DNA of 64,000 nt, taken from Bartonella henselae str. Houston-1 (GTDB lineage: Bacteria; Pseudomonadota; Alphaproteobacteria; Rhizobiales; Rhizobiaceae). The stretch is from positions 62,001 through 126,000 of the forward strand of contig NC_005956.1 of the NCBI RefSeq assembly GCF_000046705.1, in the 5' to 3' direction. This document shows, in pieces, positions 19,827 to 30,074 of this stretch. The notes under the pieces are model-generated. The model made no database searches and was not told where the DNA came from. It saw nothing but the letters and a program-made list of their open reading frames with translations. Both the position numbers and the translations under genes were made by a program. Each line of letters opens with the position of its first letter. The stretch's first letter is position 1.

Positions 19827-20225
19827 TTATAAGGTCATACTTGGTACATTAATATATTTACGCCCCGCTTCTTGCGCTATTCTTAAAGCTTCTGATAATG
19901 AAATATCAGGACATTGGCGAATAGAAATCAGTTTAATAAGCATGGGTAAATTAACTCCCGCAATCATTTCAACACGTCCTTTTTCAATGGCAGGAATAGC
20001 GATATTTGATGGTGTTCCACCGAACACGTCTGTTAATATGATTACGCCATGATTTGTATCTGTAGAGGAGACTGCGGCTATAATATCGCCTCGGCGTTGA
20101 TCTATGTCATCATCAGGATAGATGCATATTGTTGCGAATTTTTCTTGTGTTCCAACAACATGTTCTACAGCATGCAGAAATTCAACAGCCAGCTCCCCGT
20201 GCGTTACAAGCACGAGTCCAATCAT
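19827..20225 (-). CDS. PTS EIIA component, mannose family
   Basis: 132 residues from ATG 20225 (MIGLVLVTHGELA), with AGGAG about 9 bases upstream; the longer frame to 20321 lacks homology. The active-site histidine is His 9 in VTHG. VIILTDVFGGTPSN is the classic EIIA-Man loop. It accepts phosphate from HPr. With no EIIB/C partner, it probably acts as a signalling domain, as in other rhizobia. It lies between hprK (127 bases upstream) and the HPr gene. Confidence 0.92.
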   Translation of the reverse strand: MIGLVLVTHGELAVEFLHAVEHVVGTQEKFATICIYPDDDIDQRRGDIIAAVSSTDTNHGVIILTDVFGGTPSNIAIPAIEKGRVEMIAGVNLPMLIKLISIRQCPDISLSEALRIAQEAGRKYINVPSMTL

Positions 20226-20352
20226 TTTATAAAAACTCCTGTTAAGTAAAGAGATATGATGAGAAAAACATTTTACAAAGCTTTGTTTTGTTGCCAAGAA
20301 AAATTTGCAAAAAAAAGGCAAAAAGTATGATTTTTTCTTTATTCGAAAAAAA

Positions 20353-20817
20353 TTAGACAGATTTCAACCATACTTTTCTAAAAAAGAATGCCTCAATAGC
20401 TTGGCAAATGGCTGTACAATCTGCTTCATGGAGGCTAGGGAGTTTTAAAAGAGGAATGTGTAGATCTGCAAATTTGAAAGTCTGATTTGTGGAAAAGCGC
20501 TCATATTCAGGACCGAGAAGAATGACACAATCGATGGTTGTTTGTTTTTCAAACTCTATCGTATAAAGTCCGACTCCACGAATTTCGATACCACCCTGTA
20601 AACCTTCTGGAGTGGATCCTTGAAGTTTTCCATTTTCCACACGCAGCATTGTATAATCATCACTGATAAGTTTTGCTTCACGTTTTGACCATCCAGCACG
20701 GTCGAGCAAGGAGAGTGTGAGAGTTGATTTTCCTGAACCAGATGGACCTATAATCAGCAGACCTTTTCCTCCCAATTGGAGGCAATTTGCATGGAGTATT
20801 TTATTTTTTGTTTTCAT
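20353..20817 (-). CDS. hprK: HPr kinase/phosphorylase, short alphaproteobacterial form
   Basis: Phosphorylates and dephosphorylates the regulatory serine of HPr. It has only 154 residues, because the alphaproteobacterial form lacks the N-terminal domain of the roughly 310-residue Firmicute enzyme. The P-loop GPSGSGKS (about 25-32), SDDYTMLR and GIEIRGVGLY (the HprK signature) are all present. It starts 23 bases after the batS stop codon, so it is almost certainly co-transcribed with the sensor system. Confidence 0.92.
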   Translation of the reverse strand: MKTKNKILHANCLQLGGKGLLIIGPSGSGKSTLTLSLLDRAGWSKREAKLISDDYTMLRVENGKLQGSTPEGLQGGIEIRGVGLYTIEFEKQTTIDCVILLGPEYERFSTNQTFKFADLHIPLLKLPSLHEADCTAICQAIEAFFFRKVWLKSV

Positions 20818-20840
20818 GCCTTTTACTTTGGGTAAAGGGT

Positions 20841-22625
20841 TTATCGAGCGAAGGGAAGGACAATAATAAAACGTGCGCCAGTTTTACTATTTTCAAGTTC
20901 GGGGTCAACAATATTTTCTGCTGTAATTGTCCCATTATGAGCCTCAATGATTTGTCGACTAATAGAAAGACCGAGTCCTGAGTTTTGTCCAAATGTATCT
21001 TCGCTTGGTCGATCAGTATAAAAGCGTTCAAAAATGCGTTCAATATTTTCTGAGCGAATACCAGGGCCATTATCTTCAATAATTAAGACAAGATTTGCAG
21101 CATTACTTTTCATAGTTATACAAATTTTGCCGTTATCATGGGGAATGAAAGAACGTGCATTTTCAATGAGATTGGAAATTACTTGCCCTAAACGGAGTTC
21201 ATGTCCCAATACAAGGTAAGGTTTTCCATGAGGACGTGGGATAATATTAAGGCTTATATCAATGTTTTGCCTATTACGGTACACTTCCTGAACAGCATGA
21301 ACAAGGCTTTCCAAAAGTAGTGTTACATCAACAATTTGCGCCGTTTCACGAGCAAGTTCTGCATCAAGTCGCGATGCATCAGAAATATCAGTAATCAAAC
21401 GGTCAAGACGACGCACATCATGTTGAATAATTTCAATCAATTGTTCCTGTGCTTCTTCATTTTTAGCCAAAGGAAGGGTTTCAACAGCACTACGCAGTGA
21501 GGTAAGCGGATTTTTTAATTCGTGGCTTACATCAGCAGCAAAGCGCTCAATGGCTTCAATACGCATATAAAGGGCATTGGTCATGTCACGAATAGAGGTT
21601 GAAAGATGACCAATTTCATCTTCGCGCATTGAAAAATCGGGAATTTCAACACGCTTATTATTGCCATTGCGCACACGATTGGCGGAGGCAGATAATTTAC
21701 TCAATGGATGCGCAATCGTATGGGCTAAAAAGAGAGAAAGTACCAAAAGCACGCTGCCTACGACGGCAAAAACTTTAAAAATAACCAGTCTTTCACCTTT
21801 TACAATGTCATCAATATCCGAACCGGTGGTTGAAAGAAGAAGCGCACCTACCACAGCTCGATAGCGTTGAACAGGCACGGCGACAGAAACGATTAATTGA
21901 CCTTGTCTGTTGCGTCGTTTAGCGGTTGCAAGTGATCCATTAAGAGCTCGGTAAACTTCTGGATGAACAATACCCCGTTTTTTTGCTTGCTCCCTATCGA
22001 TGGCAAGACCATTGCCATAAAGTGCATTTGAAAACCATGAATAGAGGCGCTCCCACAGTTTTTTTTCAGTTTTAAGTGGGGGTAAATCATAGCTGAAAAC
22101 TTCACCACTAGAATAAAGAACGCGTGAATCAAGAAGCAAAGTAGCATCACGATCATAGATACGTGCCCTTGTCGTTTTAGGTGTGATGAGGCGTCGTAAA
22201 AGAGGAGCAACTTGTTCAGGATTAATGGGAAAGTCCCAAGAGTCTGTTGATTGAGGTGCAGGTGTAACGCTTTCTCCAGCTTGTAATTCTAAAAGCTTTT
22301 GGGGATCAATGAGAATAGAATTTGTATCTACTGTTGCAGAAGCAGCAATGGCTCCAGCGATAATTTTTCCTTGGATACATAAGCTTTTGATTTTCGCTTC
22401 AATTAAACCGTCACGAAATTGATTAAGATATAAAATGCCTGTAACCAGAATAGCAAGGGCAGCAAGATTTAAGATGACAATACGGCGTGTAAGACTGGAA
22501 AAAAGCAATTGTCTGAGAAGACGTTGTGTCCGAAAGCGCAAATCGGAAAGTATAGAAAAGGGAGATGAGGGAAGACCATTTGGTGTTATTTTTTGCAGGG
22601 TTTCCAGTTGAGTATTTTTTGTCAT
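20841..22625 (-). CDS. batS: BatS/ChvG-type sensor histidine kinase
   Basis: Membrane sensor of the ChvG/ExoS/BvrS family, called BatS in Bartonella, where it is known to respond to physiological pH and govern virulence genes. It has 594 residues: transmembrane segment about 48-68, periplasmic sensor about 70-280, second transmembrane segment about 281-303, HAMP, then HisKA with DVSHELKNPLTS (His 368), N-box NLIENA (about 485-490), DNGPGI (about 518) and GLGLSISRQI (about 550). All kinase motifs are intact. It lies 39 bases after batR and 23 before hprK. Confidence 0.93.
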   Translation of the reverse strand: MTKNTQLETLQKITPNGLPSSPFSILSDLRFRTQRLLRQLLFSSLTRRIVILNLAALAILVTGILYLNQFRDGLIEAKIKSLCIQGKIIAGAIAASATVDTNSILIDPQKLLELQAGESVTPAPQSTDSWDFPINPEQVAPLLRRLITPKTTRARIYDRDATLLLDSRVLYSSGEVFSYDLPPLKTEKKLWERLYSWFSNALYGNGLAIDREQAKKRGIVHPEVYRALNGSLATAKRRNRQGQLIVSVAVPVQRYRAVVGALLLSTTGSDIDDIVKGERLVIFKVFAVVGSVLLVLSLFLAHTIAHPLSKLSASANRVRNGNNKRVEIPDFSMREDEIGHLSTSIRDMTNALYMRIEAIERFAADVSHELKNPLTSLRSAVETLPLAKNEEAQEQLIEIIQHDVRRLDRLITDISDASRLDAELARETAQIVDVTLLLESLVHAVQEVYRNRQNIDISLNIIPRPHGKPYLVLGHELRLGQVISNLIENARSFIPHDNGKICITMKSNAANLVLIIEDNGPGIRSENIERIFERFYTDRPSEDTFGQNSGLGLSISRQIIEAHNGTITAENIVDPELENSKTGARFIIVLPFAR

Positions 22626-22664
22626 CGATTTGATTGCCGTTCAAATTTCTGCGACAAAATAGCA

Positions 22665-23387
22665 TTATACCTCGTGGAATCGATAACCTACACCGTAAAG
22701 TGTTTCAATCATTGCAAAATCATCATCCACTTGTTTAAACTTTTTACGCAGACGTTTAATGTGACTATCGATAGTGCGGTCATCTACATAGACTTGATCA
22801 CTATAGGCTGCATCCATCAAAGCATCACGACTTTTCACCACTCCTGGTCTTTGTGCTAAGGTTTGTAGAATCAAGAATTCTGTAACGGTTAGGATAACAG
22901 GTTTATCTTTCCATGTACAGGTGTGACGTTCTTGGTCCATCACAAGATCTCCGCGTTTAAGAGAAGAGGTGGGTGAAGCTCCTGTTGTAAGCGGTTGATT
23001 ACGAGTACTTGCACGGCGCAAAATAGCTTTCACCCGCTCAATGAGAAGACGTTGAGAAAAAGGTTTGGTAATAAAATCGTCTGCTCCCATTTTAAGACCA
23101 AACAGTTCATCAATTTCATCATCCTTAGAGGTAAGAAAAATAACTGGAATATCAGACTTTTGACGTAAACGGCGCAAAAGTTCCATCCCATCCATTCGGG
23201 GCATTTTAATATCGAAAATAGCTAAATGTGGGGGGTGGAGTGTTAAACCTTTGAGAGCAGATGCTCCATCTGTATAGCTTTCAACTCGGTAGCCTTCTGT
23301 TTCAAGCGCAAAAGATAACGATGTCAAAATATTGCGGTCATCATCAACAAGTACAATCGTTTGTGTGATTGTTGGATTATCTTTCAT
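22665..23387 (-). CDS. batR: BatR/ChvI-type response regulator
   Basis: OmpR/PhoB-family regulator paired with the adjacent kinase. It has 240 residues: receiver domain with acidic VDDD pocket, phospho-acceptor Asp 59 in IFDIKMP, Lys about 108 in TKPF, and a C-terminal winged helix containing [19 protein letters not shown]. It is first in the cluster. In many rhizobia pckA lies divergently upstream; here that position is taken by kbp. A 21-bp tandem repeat upstream (23503-23544) is a candidate binding site. Confidence 0.94.
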   Translation of the reverse strand: MKDNPTITQTIVLVDDDRNILTSLSFALETEGYRVESYTDGASALKGLTLHPPHLAIFDIKMPRMDGMELLRRLRQKSDIPVIFLTSKDDEIDELFGLKMGADDFITKPFSQRLLIERVKAILRRASTRNQPLTTGASPTSSLKRGDLVMDQERHTCTWKDKPVILTVTEFLILQTLAQRPGVVKSRDALMDAAYSDQVYVDDRTIDSHIKRLRKKFKQVDDDFAMIETLYGVGYRFHEV

Positions 23388-23502
23388 GACTTTTTAGACC
23401 TTTCTATTGCCGTGTTTTTTATTGCCATGTTAGCAAATTATTTACGCTATTTAACCTAAGGTATTTATATGGGAGTTCACATTTTTTTTGCAAAACAAAT
23501 AT

Positions 23503-23544
23503 GATACAAACTTTAGCTGATACGATACAAATTGTAGCTGAGTA
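23503..23544. promoter_or_regulatory. Two tandem 21-bp repeats upstream of batR (candidate operator)
   Basis: GATACAAACTTTAGCTGATAC is followed directly by GATACAAATTGTAGCTGAGTA; 16 of the first 18 positions agree. The period of 21 bases is two helical turns, the geometry used by OmpR-family dimers on direct repeats. It lies about 115-160 bases upstream of the batR start and about 285 upstream of kbp. The link to BatR is inference. Confidence 0.45.
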
Positions 23545-23827
23545 AAAAACTTTTCACCTTTACGATAAAAGATTGTTTTATCTCTGCAATTTTATAACGC
23601 TTTTGCACACATTAAGATCCCTTTTCGGAGGATAAATTTTTAAGGAGCCGTTTTTTGATCAAAATTTGTGGTTGTTTCTGTACCAGAATTAAACAGGAGG
23701 AGAATGCAACAGGTTCACTTTTAAACGTTGAAGTTTAAAAAATTTCCCTATCTGTTTTAAAAGCAGAGAAAAGAGTGTGGTGATATATTTGCAAAAATTT
23801 GCACGTGTTGCACGAAAGGAGGCGATA

Positions 23828-24283
23828 ATGGGTTTTTTTAATTTTATTAAAACGGTTGGTGAAAAACTTGGTATTGGAGATTCTGAGCCAACAGAAAAAG
23901 ATTTTAAAACTGCGTTCGATAATTTTCAACTTGGCACAGAAAAAGTGAATATCCAGGTTGAAAATGGTAAAGTTGTTTTGAGTGGTGAAGTTCCAGATAG
24001 GGAAACACTTGAAAAAGCACTTTTAGTTGTGGGCAATGCGCAGGGTATCTCTTCTGTTGATATTGGCCAATTAAAGGTTGCAGATACTGCATGTATGAAA
24101 GCTTCTCGTTTTTATGAGGTTAAATCTGGTGATAATCTTTGGAAAATTGCTGAAGAAGTTTATGGAAAAGGGCAAGGTGATAAAAATACATTTATTTTTG
24201 AAGCTAATAAGCCAATGCTAAAATCTCCTGATAAAATTTATCCTGGACAAGTTTTACGTATTCCTGAAATTGACCGTGCTTAA
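23828..24283 (+). CDS. kbp: Kbp-like BON-LysM protein (potassium-binding protein family)
   Basis: 151 residues, very close in layout to E. coli Kbp/YgaU, a cytoplasmic potassium-binding stress protein. It starts MGFFNFIKTVGEKLG, has a BON domain at about 35-85 and a LysM domain at about 95-150 ending FEANKPMLKSPDKIYPGQVL, nearly identical to Kbp. The start is ATG 23828, preceded by AAAGGAGG; an in-frame upstream start at 23777 has no support. It is transcribed alone and ends in a strong hairpin. Confidence 0.88.
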   Translation: MGFFNFIKTVGEKLGIGDSEPTEKDFKTAFDNFQLGTEKVNIQVENGKVVLSGEVPDRETLEKALLVVGNAQGISSVDIGQLKVADTACMKASRFYEVKSGDNLWKIAEEVYGKGQGDKNTFIFEANKPMLKSPDKIYPGQVLRIPEIDRA

Positions 24284-24335
24284 TGTAGGACAGAGGATAA
24301 ATTTTTATTTCTTCATAGCATATTTACGGCATTAA

Positions 24336-24375
24336 AAAATGAGAAGTATGAAAATTTTTTCATACTTCTCATTTT
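24336..24375. terminator. Strong 19-bp bidirectional terminator-like hairpin
   Basis: A perfect 19-bp inverted repeat (24336-24354 and 24357-24375, AAAATGAGAAGTATGAAAA and its complement) with a 2-base loop between convergent kbp and the copper chaperone gene. The A and T ends suit termination on both strands. Confidence 0.85.
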
Positions 24376-24411
24376 CATATTGAAATGTGCCTTGAATGGT
24401 GAGGAAAAAAT

Positions 24412-24972
24412 TTAAGGCGTAGGAGCTGTTTTGGAAGGTAATCTGTCTACCGTAGCATTTACAGAGAATTCAACATCAACTGTTCCCGCTTTTTCAAATG
24501 TTAATGTTGCACTAATTTTGTCGCCTAGCTTGAATGGTTGTGAAAGCCCCATGAACATAATATGATCACCCCCAGGCTTAAGGGTAATTTCCCCATTTCC
24601 TGGGATTTCAATGCCATTGTGCATTTTTTCCATTTTCATAATATCGTTAACAACTGCCATGGAGTGGATTTCTGTTGTTTGTACTCCGTTGGTTGAAACA
24701 GAAACCAAACGATCTGGGGTATTGCTATGATTAATGATATAGAGATAGCCGCTGCCCACTTTTATGCCTCTGGGTGTTGCGCGTGTCCAAGGATGAAGGA
24801 TTTCTATCTCTCCAACTTTATATTGTTGAGCAATTGCAGGGTGGGGGTGGGCTATGGAAGCAAGAAGAAGAACCCATACCACATTTTTGATAACTTTTTT
24901 GAGTAGATATTGTACGAAAGCTGAAATTTGAAGTATGAGATCTTTCATTTGCTCGACGATAAATGTTATCAT
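24412..24972 (-). CDS. Periplasmic copper chaperone, PCuAC family
   Basis: 186 residues. Members bind Cu(I) in the periplasm and help load cytochrome c oxidase. A hydrophobic stretch (about 24-40) followed by AIAQQ suggests a signal peptide cleaved near residue 49. The copper motif H(M)x10M...HxM is visible: His 103 in EIHSM, Met 114 in KMEKM, and HIM at 137-139. The start is ATG 24972 with AAGGAGG about 8 bases upstream. It stands alone; no sco or cox genes are near. Confidence 0.88.
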   Translation of the reverse strand: MITFIVEQMKDLILQISAFVQYLLKKVIKNVVWVLLLASIAHPHPAIAQQYKVGEIEILHPWTRATPRGIKVGSGYLYIINHSNTPDRLVSVSTNGVQTTEIHSMAVVNDIMKMEKMHNGIEIPGNGEITLKPGGDHIMFMGLSQPFKLGDKISATLTFEKAGTVDVEFSVNATVDRLPSKTAPTP

Positions 24973-25831
24973 TTATTTACCCTCCTTAATGTGAAATTCA
25001 CTTTATGTCTATTTCTAGCAGAAATTTTGTTCAAAATAAAAGAAAGAATTATGAGGGTTATACTAATCTGAATGTGAGAATAGGAAACATGGGGGCTTTT
25101 AAGTTTTGGAGCAGGGCAATAAGGCTTTAAATAAAAGTGCAGTTAAAGGCGAAAGGAACATTCTTAATATATTTGCAAATTGAAGAAGTATGCCAGTCAA
25201 GAAGAAGGGCATGTTGAGTGTATTCAAAATATGGCTTTTAAACAGCAATGAACGATTAAGTGGTTAAAAGCATGGCTATTGAGAGTAGATTGACAGATAA
25301 TATCTTCTTAGTATTTAAAAAGGTTACATTTGATTCTATAAGTCTTCACTAGAAGAAATATTGCCTTCTTTGATTGTGTGAGAATATAACGTTCATGAGA
25401 AGTTTAGCTAAGGAAGACTATGATATTCATAGCATGAATCTATCGTGTTTGAACAATATTCTTAAAAATTTTTCACCTGAGTATCTCTGGTGATAAAAGA
25501 ATAAGGCAGACATGCACGCATGATCTTTTTTAGGCTAATATATTCACGAGAATTACAGGAAAGATATACTATAATATGCGAATATTCGATAAATATGGCG
25601 TTTGCATGCCTATTTTAAAAGAAAAGTTTTATTTTAGGAATGTTTCTCTCATTATTCTCTTGTAGCAATAAGAGCCTGTTCTTATATACGAAGCAGCAAG
25701 ACGTGTTAGGGCTTGCAGTTTATTAATATAACTTGAGGTGAGTTCAGACTTTGAGTGTAATTGATTAAGGAGCTGTCTTAGAGAGATGCTTAATGAAGGT
25801 TTGAGGTAGCTTGCTGAATGGAGATTATAGT
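24973..25831. other. Spacer upstream of dnaK
   Basis: About 860 bases without a supported gene. A short minus-strand frame at 25629-25838 overlaps the dnaK start and has no recognisable product. The one functional feature I can propose is a heat-shock promoter at 25659-25688. Confidence 0.55.
25659..25688 (+). promoter_or_regulatory. Candidate RpoH-type promoter for dnaK
   Basis: CTTGTA at 25659-25664, 16-base spacer, CTTATATA at 25681-25688. This resembles the alphaproteobacterial RpoH pattern CTTG-N18-CYTATNT. It lies about 145 bases before the dnaK ATG. Confidence 0.5.
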
Positions 25832-27724
25832 ATGGCAAAAGTAATAGGTATTGATTTAGGAACGACTAACTCTTGTGTTGCTGTTATGGATGGCAAAAAC
25901 GCAAAGGTTATTGAAAATTCAGAAGGAGCGCGGACGACACCTTCTGTTGTTGCCTTTACTGATGGAGGAGAGCGACTTGTTGGGCAACCTGCTAAGCGGC
26001 AAGCGGTAACGAACCCCGAAGGGACGATTTTTGCAGTTAAACGTTTAATTGGGCGCCGTTTTGATGACCCAATGGTTGAAAAAGATAAAGCTCTTGTGCC
26101 TTATAAAATTGTTAAAGGCGACAATGGTGATGCATGGGTTGAAGAAGCGGGTAAGAAATATTCTCCTTCGCAAATTTCAGCTATGATTTTGCAAAAGATG
26201 AAAGAAACTGCCGAATCTTATCTTGGTGAAAAAGTTGAGCAAGCGGTTATTACGGTTCCTGCTTATTTTAATGATGCACAACGTCAGGCTACCAAAGATG
26301 CGGGTAAAATTGCAGGACTTGAGGTTTTGCGGATTATCAATGAGCCTACAGCTGCTGCTTTAGCGTATGGTTTGGATAAAAAAGACGGAAAAACGATAGC
26401 TGTTTACGACCTTGGTGGTGGTACATTCGATATTTCTGTGCTTGAAATTGGAGATGGTGTTTTTGAAGTTAAGTCAACCAATGGAGATACGTTTTTAGGT
26501 GGTGAAGACTTTGACATGCGCTTGGTTGGTTATTTTGCAGATGAATTCAAGAAAGAACAAGGGATTGATCTGAAAAATGATAAACTAGCTTTGCAGCGTT
26601 TAAAAGAAGCAGCAGAAAAAGCAAAGATTGAGCTTTCTTCTTCACAGCAAACAGAAATCAATTTACCCTTTATTACAGCAGATCAATCTGGTCCTAAGCA
26701 CTTAACGATGAAGTTGACTCGAGCAAAATTTGAATCTCTCGTTGATGATTTAGTGAAGCGCACTGTTGAGCCTTGTAAAGCAGCATTGAAAGATGCAGGA
26801 CTGAAAGCGGGTGAGATTGACGAAGTTGTTTTAGTGGGTGGTATGACGCGTATGCCAAAGATTCAGGAAGTTGTGCAGAGCTTCTTCGGCAAGGATCCAC
26901 ACAAAGGCGTTAATCCGGATGAAGTTGTGGCGATGGGTGCAGCTATTCAAGGAGGTGTCTTACAGGGCGATGTAAAAGATGTGTTGCTCTTGGATGTCAC
27001 GCCTTTATCTTTGGGCATTGAAACTTTGGGTGGAGTTTTCACACGTCTCATTGAACGCAATACCACTATTCCAACTAAAAAATCACAAGTTTTTTCAACC
27101 GCTGATGATAATCAAAATGCTGTGACTATTCGTGTGTTCCAAGGTGAACGCGAAATGGCTAATGATAATAAGTTATTGGGTCAATTTGATCTTGTTGGTA
27201 TTCCACCAGCACCACGTGGTGTGCCTCAGATTGAGGTTACTTTTGATATTGATGCGAATGGTATTGTCAATGTTTCGGCCAAGGATAAAGGAACTGGTAA
27301 AGAACATCAAATTCGTATTCAGGCATCAGGTGGTCTAAGTGATGCTGACATTGAAAAAATGGTAAAGGATGCAGAAGAGCATGCGGCTGAAGACAAAAAG
27401 CGTCGTGAAGGTGTTGAAGCTAGAAATCAAGCAGAAGCTCTTATTCATTCAACTGAAAAGTCACTTACGGAATATGGTGATAAGGTATCAACTGAAGAGA
27501 AAGAACAAATTGAAACTGCAATATCGGACTTGAAGTCTGTACTTGATAGTACTGATACTGAAGAAGTAAAAGCGAAAATGCAGAAATTAGCAGAAGTTAG
27601 TATGAAGCTCGGACAGGCTATGTATGAAGCTTCACAAGCAGCAACACCAAACACAGAAACAGATACAAAGAGTGATGATGTTGTTGATGCTGATTTTGAA
27701 GAAATTAATGACAAGAAGAAATAA
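25832..27724 (+). CDS. dnaK: DnaK, Hsp70 chaperone
   Basis: 630 residues from ATG 25832 ([19 protein letters not shown]), with GGAG about 8 bases upstream; a longer frame from 25811 adds seven unlikely residues. The ATPase domain has the phosphate-1 loop [25 protein letters not shown] and [11 protein letters not shown]; the linker is [16 protein letters not shown]; the substrate domain and a lid follow, ending [16 protein letters not shown] (the C-terminal EEVD-like acidic tail of bacterial DnaK). It is followed by a terminator-like hairpin and then dnaJ. Confidence 0.98.
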   Translation: MAKVIGIDLGTTNSCVAVMDGKNAKVIENSEGARTTPSVVAFTDGGERLVGQPAKRQAVTNPEGTIFAVKRLIGRRFDDPMVEKDKALVPYKIVKGDNGDAWVEEAGKKYSPSQISAMILQKMKETAESYLGEKVEQAVITVPAYFNDAQRQATKDAGKIAGLEVLRIINEPTAAALAYGLDKKDGKTIAVYDLGGGTFDISVLEIGDGVFEVKSTNGDTFLGGEDFDMRLVGYFADEFKKEQGIDLKNDKLALQRLKEAAEKAKIELSSSQQTEINLPFITADQSGPKHLTMKLTRAKFESLVDDLVKRTVEPCKAALKDAGLKAGEIDEVVLVGGMTRMPKIQEVVQSFFGKDPHKGVNPDEVVAMGAAIQGGVLQGDVKDVLLLDVTPLSLGIETLGGVFTRLIERNTTIPTKKSQVFSTADDNQNAVTIRVFQGEREMANDNKLLGQFDLVGIPPAPRGVPQIEVTFDIDANGIVNVSAKDKGTGKEHQIRIQASGGLSDADIEKMVKDAEEHAAEDKKRREGVEARNQAEALIHSTEKSLTEYGDKVSTEEKEQIETAISDLKSVLDSTDTEEVKAKMQKLAEVSMKLGQAMYEASQAATPNTETDTKSDDVVDADFEEINDKKK

Positions 27725-27747
27725 GTGTAGAAACTGTGTTGTTCAGG

Positions 27748-27788
27748 TAATAAACCCAGCCTTTGAAATAGAGGGGTGGGCTTTATTA
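27748..27788 (+). terminator. Stem-loop between dnaK and dnaJ
   Basis: TAATAAACCCA (27748-27758) pairs with TGGGCTTTATTA (27777-27788) with one bulged C, loop about 18 bases. It probably attenuates read-through so that DnaJ is made at lower levels than DnaK. Confidence 0.55.
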
Positions 27789-27879
27789 TTTGAGATCAGT
27801 TGCAACTTTATCGCTAAAAATATAAATTGAAAGCAAATCTTATCCATAAAGATGGATAACAAAAACTTATCAGGAATAC

Positions 27880-29028
27880 ATGATGAAGGTCGATTATTAT
27901 GAAATTCTTGGCGTGACTCGCGAATGTGATGATAAAAAACTGAAGTCTGCTTTTCGTAAGCTGGCGATGCAATATCATCCTGATCGCAATGCAGGGGATA
28001 AAGAGGCAGAACGGAAATTCAAAGAAATTGGCGAAGCTTATGAAGTTCTTAAAGATCCTCAAAAGCGGGCAGCTTACGACCGCTTCGGTCATGCGGCTTT
28101 TGAAAATAACAATAACGGGGGAGGAAGTCCCTTTAGCGGTTTTTCTGCTGGTGGATTTGCTGACATTTTTGAAGATTTTTTTGGCGAAATTATGGGGGGT
28201 GGGCACCGTAAACGCAGTGATGGCCGTGAGCGTGGCGCAGATTTAAGTTATAATATGGAAGTGACCTTGGAAGAGGCATTTTCAGGAAAAACCGCGCAAA
28301 TTAATATTCCTAGCTCTGTTGTGTGCGATGCTTGTGAAGGATCAGGTGCAAAAAAGGGCTCTAAACCACAAACTTGTGGGACTTGTCATGGGGCTGGTCG
28401 TGTACGTGCTGCACAAGGTTTCTTTTCCATTGAGAGAACATGTCCTGTATGTCATGGACGTGGCGAAACTATTAAAGATCCATGTCCAAAATGCCAGGGA
28501 ACGAGACGGGTAGAAAAAAATCGTTCATTGAGTGTAAATATCCCAGCTGGTATAGAAGATAGTACGCGTATTCGTCTGTCTGGTGAGGGAGATGCTGGTA
28601 TTCGTGGTGGTCCTAGCGGTGATCTTTATATTTTTCTTTCTGTTAAACCGCATGAATTTTTTCAACGAGAGGGGGCAGATCTTCATTGTCGAGTTCCTAT
28701 TTCAATGGTGACAGCTGCTTTGGGAGGAGAATTTGAAGTTTCCGACCTTGATGGTATCAAAGCACGTGTTAAGATTCCAGAAGGGACACAAAATGGACGT
28801 CAATTCCGCCTGAAAGGCAAAGGAATGCCTATGTTACGCCGTCAACAAGTGAGAGGTGATCTTTATATTCATATCACTATTGAAACACCGCAGAAATTGA
28901 CGCAAGAGCAACGTGAATTGTTACAAAAATTTGAAAAGCTTTCAAATCACGAAAATTCACCACAATCACATGGTTTTTTTTCACGGATGAAAGAGTTTTT
29001 TGAGAATATTTCTGGTAAAAATGAGTGA
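27880..29028 (+). CDS. dnaJ: DnaJ, Hsp40 co-chaperone
   Basis: Stimulates DnaK ATPase and delivers substrates. It has 382 residues: J domain with YHPDRN (HPD loop), Gly/Phe-rich linker, then four cysteine-pair zinc repeats: [24 protein letters not shown] and CPKCQGTR. The last departs from the usual CxxCxGxG by having Arg for the final Gly; all eight cysteines are present. The C-terminal substrate domain reads [20 protein letters not shown]. It starts at ATG 27880 or 27883 (MM). It is the second gene of the dnaK-dnaJ pair. Confidence 0.97.
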   Translation: MMKVDYYEILGVTRECDDKKLKSAFRKLAMQYHPDRNAGDKEAERKFKEIGEAYEVLKDPQKRAAYDRFGHAAFENNNNGGGSPFSGFSAGGFADIFEDFFGEIMGGGHRKRSDGRERGADLSYNMEVTLEEAFSGKTAQINIPSSVVCDACEGSGAKKGSKPQTCGTCHGAGRVRAAQGFFSIERTCPVCHGRGETIKDPCPKCQGTRRVEKNRSLSVNIPAGIEDSTRIRLSGEGDAGIRGGPSGDLYIFLSVKPHEFFQREGADLHCRVPISMVTAALGGEFEVSDLDGIKARVKIPEGTQNGRQFRLKGKGMPMLRRQQVRGDLYIHITIETPQKLTQEQRELLQKFEKLSNHENSPQSHGFFSRMKEFFENISGKNE

Positions 29029-29913
29029 GTGTCCATCAGAATGAATGGAGGGAGAGCATCCTTTAACGATTACTTTAATTAAATTTTCTATTGCATCACA
29101 ATCTTTGGAAGGGATAACATTCTTTTTGCTTGAAGAGAGAAGAATTTCTAATGATTGATAGAGAATAAATTCCTATTGGGGGTTCGTTTTTATGTTTCAT
29201 TTCATATCTCTAAGGGCAAGTGTTGGGTTGAGTACTATGAGATGTGAACAGGAACTTATCCATGGACAATAAATTAGCTATACTGGCGATTTTTCCAATG
29301 TCACTTTTAACGATACTTTAGATATGTGAAATTTTTTTTGATTTTTTTCCTAAAAATCCTATTTTTCTGATTTTTGCAATCAAGCTGTTGTTTAAATACA
29401 AACTGTAAAGTCGCTTGCTTGAAGAAAAGGCTTAACGGGTTAGAATAAGCAAAATTCACGCGTACTGTAGAAGTTTAGTGAAATATTTTGGATACTTTCA
29501 GGGTATATTTATATCAAATTTTAGAGATATTTTTCATACGAATGTACGTAAGCCACTGTCATTTATTCAAATATTTTTTAGAGAATGGAATTCAAGTAAT
29601 CGAAGCTGTGCCTTATTGATTAGTTGCAGTCAATTCTGTTTATGTGAGAGGACATGAACGAATACTAATATTTTATGGCTTCAAGGTTGTGATGATATTC
29701 TAAATCTTTATTCTTATCTTCTGAGGATGGATGGCTATAAATTAACGAATTATGTGTAGTGCTTTAAGATAACAAAAATAACAATTTTCTTGTTGGATAT
29801 TTTTATTTGCAAAAGCGATTTTACGATTAAAGCTTATCTATATTTTGTATAGTAAAAAACATTTATTTTTGGCACTGGACAATGTGATTTTACTATATTT
29901 TTTTGATGTGATT
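29029..29913. other. Gene-poor spacer after dnaJ
   Basis: About 880 bases with no readable gene or RNA. It is strongly AT-rich and forms the left part of a 3.1-kb desert. Confidence 0.5.
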
Positions 29914-29973
29914 CTGTTATTTTGCGCAGTGTTTTATAAAAAGCTAGGACCTCTCTCCAATTGAGAACCGACA
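29914..29973 (-). pseudogene. Short integrase fragment
   Basis: RC reads SVLNWREVLAFYKTLRKIT, matching the integrase segment MDWRDIPAFYKTLCKTT found in the neighbouring pseudogene (about 30709-30765) and PAMDWRDIPALYQTLSKT in the 7-kb remnant. Nothing recognisable lies on its downstream side. It abuts, head to head, the leader of the plus-strand integrase pseudogene. Confidence 0.6.
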
Positions 29974-30033
29974 TGTGTGTGTACTTTGTAGCGCTGTTTT
30001 TCCATAAAGCGCATGCGATAGGTAATACATTGA

Positions 30034-30070
30034 TTGATAAGGATAATTCATTGTTTTGCAACTTGAATAA
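30034..30070 (+). repeat. 37-bp module, copy E
   Basis: Plus-strand copy of the module, aligned base for base in length with the reverse complement of copies A-D. Its palindrome is altered to GATAATTCATT. It precedes the plus-strand integrase pseudogene. Confidence 0.6.
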
Positions 30071-30074
30071 AAGC

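Noticed and set aside
25629..25838. 69-codon minus-strand ORF overlapping the dnaK start
   Set aside because: It covers the dnaK promoter and ribosome-binding region, and the product resembles nothing known.
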